Shown piece after piece: positions 5,729 through 7,275 of a stretch of DNA of 7,275 bases; within the stretch, counting starts at the first letter, position 1, and every line of letters begins with the position of its first letter. The notes beneath the pieces were generated by a model. The model was not told the DNA's origin. It worked only from the letters and a program-made list of their open reading frames with translations, and did no database searches. Origin of the DNA: Gammaproteobacteria bacterium. Lineage in GTDB: Bacteria; Pseudomonadota; Gammaproteobacteria; HK1. The position numbers were made by a program, and so were the translations under genes. The DNA lies in contig JAGRHX010001090.1 of the NCBI GenBank assembly GCA_020444775.1, positions 1 through 7,275 on the forward strand, read 5' to 3'.

Positions 5729-6658
5729 TCAGACCCAGACGATGCTGCGCGCGTCGAACACCGGGCCGTCCACGCAGACCCGGCGCATGGCATCACCGGC
5801 TGCGCCGCGGGTGCGTACCACGCACCCCGCGCAGCCGCCCACCGCGCAGGCCATGTATTCCTCCAGGCAGACCTCGCAAGCGATGCCGAACTCGGCCGCG
5901 AGAGCGGTGCAGGCGCGCAGCATGGGTGTCGGCCCACAGGCCTGCAGGCGGACCGTTGCCAGCTCGTCGGCGGGTAGCGAGCGCAGCCAGGCACGGGCGA
6001 GATCGGTGACGTAGCCGTTCAGGCAGCCGCTGTAGCCCTGCAGGCTGGCGAGCCGACTGTCGACGCCGAGTGCTTCGAGCCCTGGCATGGCATGACTGGC
6101 CGCGGCCGGCAGTCCGGGCACCAAGCGGCGCGATGCGATCGGTTGGAATGGGAACGGGACCTCTGAACCGAGCACCACGAACGGTGCCAGCGCGGGCCTC
6201 TCGACTGTCAGACGTTCGGCCAGGAACAGCATCGGCGGCATGCCCACGCCCCCCCCGATCAGCAGTGGCCGGTGGAACGTGTCATCGATGCTGAAACCGT
6301 TGCCTATGGGGCCGAGCACGCTCAGCGTGTCACCGGCGGATCGCTGGCTGAGCAGCTTCGAGCCATGCCCGACCACCTTGTACAACAGCGAGATCCTGCC
6401 GCTCTCGGGGTCCGCGGCGAGCAGCGACAGGGGTCTGCGCATGGGCAGCGAATCGTGAGCGCGCAGGTGCACGAACTGGCCTGGCCGGGCGAGCGAGGCG
6501 ATCTCCGGCGCGTGCAGCACCAGGGTGAACTGCTCGCCCTGATGCGCCTGCTGGCTGACGATGAGGGCCTGCTCGAGCGCGATGCTGCCGCGGTGCGCTC
6601 GCGGATCGTTGCGCGGCGGGTCTATGGGCTGGGTGCTGCTGGAATCCATCTGGGCCAT
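5729..6658 (-). CDS. pyrK: PyrK-like dihydroorotate dehydrogenase electron-transfer subunit (FAD, [2Fe-2S])
   Basis: This 309-residue protein has the ferredoxin-reductase fold of PyrK, which passes electrons between a flavin in dihydroorotate dehydrogenase (class 1B) and NAD via FAD and a [2Fe-2S] cluster. Residues 1-25 are a polar extension. The FAD barrel (about 26-125) contains RPLS (75-78) and YKVVGHGSKLL (93-103). The nucleotide-binding half has IGGGVGMPP (134-142) and CGPTPML (241-247). Four cysteines, C271, C276, C279 and C295 (C-x4-C-x2-C-x15-C, ending CVDGPVFD), match the PyrK cluster ligands, so all cofactor sites look intact. It is longer than the roughly 260-residue Gram-positive PyrK, because of the N-terminus and an insert near 164-218. 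It lies 44 bp after pyrR, but no pyrD is in view. Most gammaproteobacteria use a quinone-dependent PyrD that needs no PyrK, so the true partner is uncertain. ATG 6658 lacks a ribosome binding site; ATG 6649 is an alternative. Confidence 0.88.
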   Translation of the reverse strand: MAQMDSSSTQPIDPPRNDPRAHRGSIALEQALIVSQQAHQGEQFTLVLHAPEIASLARPGQFVHLRAHDSLPMRRPLSLLAADPESGRISLLYKVVGHGSKLLSQRSAGDTLSVLGPIGNGFSIDDTFHRPLLIGGGVGMPPMLFLAERLTVERPALAPFVVLGSEVPFPFQPIASRRLVPGLPAAASHAMPGLEALGVDSRLASLQGYSGCLNGYVTDLARAWLRSLPADELATVRLQACGPTPMLRACTALAAEFGIACEVCLEEYMACAVGGCAGCVVRTRGAAGDAMRRVCVDGPVFDARSIVWV

Positions 6659-6702
6659 GGGAGCGATAGGAGGGTGATTCGGGGTAGCGCCGGCCTGGCA
6701 AT

Positions 6703-7227
6703 TCAGGTGTCGTCACCGCGACGCTGCACGGTCATGATCTCCACCGACAGCGGTTCCGGGCCGAGCAGCTGAACGTGCTGGCTCGGTTCGAGATCGAGCA
6801 TCACCCCGACGGCGTCCGCGTGGATCGGCAGCTCGCGTCCACCCCGTTCGATGAGGATGGCCAGCGCCACGCTGGCCGGCCGACCGTAGTCGAACAGCTC
6901 GTTGAGGGCGGCTCGCACGGTACGGCCGGTGTGCAGCACATCGTCGACCAGCACCACGTGCCGGTCGACGATGTCGAACGGCAGGCTGGTGTGGCCGACG
7001 CTGGGATCCAGACCGATTCGGCTGAAGTCGTCACGGTAGAAGCTGATGTCGATGGTACCGATGGTACCGTCCAGGTCGAGTGCCCGTTGCAGCCGCTGAG
7101 CGACCCAGAGCCCGCCGGTCTGGATGCCGACGAACAAGGGCTGGTCGCGTGACTCGCTCTCCAGCACCTCGGTCAGCTCGTCCTGAAGGTTGTCGAAGGC
7201 CGCGTCCAGATCGACGACAGAAGTCAT
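6703..7227 (-). CDS. pyrR: PyrR, uracil phosphoribosyltransferase / pyrimidine operon regulator family
   Basis: This 174-residue protein is a type I phosphoribosyltransferase of the PyrR family, which converts uracil and PRPP to UMP and in some bacteria binds pyr mRNA. The PRPP-binding loop VVLVDDVLHTGRTVRAALNE is at 91-110. FVGIQTGGLWVA (32-43), ISFYRDDF (61-68), LFDYGRPASV (111-120) and RELPIHAD (131-138) closely follow the Pseudomonas-type PyrR as I remember it. Length is normal for the family. ATG 7227 is preceded by GAGGG about ten bases upstream, an acceptable but loose ribosome binding site. No attenuator or PyrR-binding RNA hairpin was recognised in the 48 bases to the window edge. 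In Pseudomonas pyrR precedes pyrB and a pyrC-like gene; here the next gene is pyrK-like instead. Whether it regulates RNA in this organism is unknown. Confidence 0.93.
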   Translation of the reverse strand: MTSVVDLDAAFDNLQDELTEVLESESRDQPLFVGIQTGGLWVAQRLQRALDLDGTIGTIDISFYRDDFSRIGLDPSVGHTSLPFDIVDRHVVLVDDVLHTGRTVRAALNELFDYGRPASVALAILIERGGRELPIHADAVGVMLDLEPSQHVQLLGPEPLSVEIMTVQRRGDDT

Positions 7228-7275
7228 GCTCGGCAGTCCCTCGTGGCTGTGTGAATCGCGGTGGGATCCCCGGTG

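Noticed and set aside
5674..5994. A 107-residue N-terminal extension of the CoA-transferase
   Set aside because: The upstream open frame overlaps the PyrK-like gene and gives Arg/Ser/Pro-rich sequence; the family N-terminus (LDGIRVLELGQ) begins shortly after ATG 5673.
7228..7275. Possible 3' end of an upstream gene such as ruvX, ending by overlap with the pyrR ATG
   Set aside because: One minus-strand frame ends in TGA overlapping the ATG (ATGA), but the sixteen codons visible are too few and do not resemble a RuvX C-terminus.

Overview
This 7.3-kb stretch looks like chromosomal DNA of a GC-rich gammaproteobacterium. The evidence is the company of genes: PilU-type retraction ATPases of type IVa pili, a PyrR close in motif content to the Pseudomonas protein, a DUF898 membrane protein paired with an M48 peptidase, and high G+C at third codon positions. 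I cannot name a genus. No mobile element, CRISPR array, tRNA or rRNA gene was seen.

Layout. On the + strand lie the 3' part of one PilU-like gene (2-649, open at the left edge) and a second complete PilU-like gene (797-1855). All remaining genes are on the - strand and converge on the second pilU. In their direction of transcription, right to left, they are pyrR (7227-6703), a PyrK-like dihydroorotate dehydrogenase electron-transfer subunit (6658-5729), a CaiB/BaiF family CoA-transferase (5673-4414), a DUF898 multi-pass membrane protein (about 4264-3095) and a membrane-anchored M48 zinc metallopeptidase (about 2972-1923). The first three are separated by only 44 and 55 bp and may form one transcript. 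A 149-bp gap with two strong hairpins separates them from the DUF898-M48 pair, which is probably a second unit.

Function. The pilus genes encode hexameric motors expected at the base of a type IV pilus, where PilU assists PilT in retraction; both copies here look PilU-like rather than one PilT and one PilU. PyrR and the PyrK-like flavin/iron-sulfur protein point to pyrimidine metabolism, but no pyrB, pyrC or dihydroorotate dehydrogenase catalytic gene lies beside them in the window. The CoA-transferase has an unknown acyl substrate. The DUF898 protein and M48 peptidase form a poorly characterised inner-membrane pair.

The window is mostly conserved-looking chromosomal genes. The points most worth a second look are the two adjacent PilU-type motors, the PyrK-like protein apparently without its usual partner, the internal repeat architecture of the DUF898 protein, the hairpins at 4324-4402, and a G8 homopolymer inside the PyrK-like nucleotide-binding loop. 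I did not find convincing evidence of an entirely new system.
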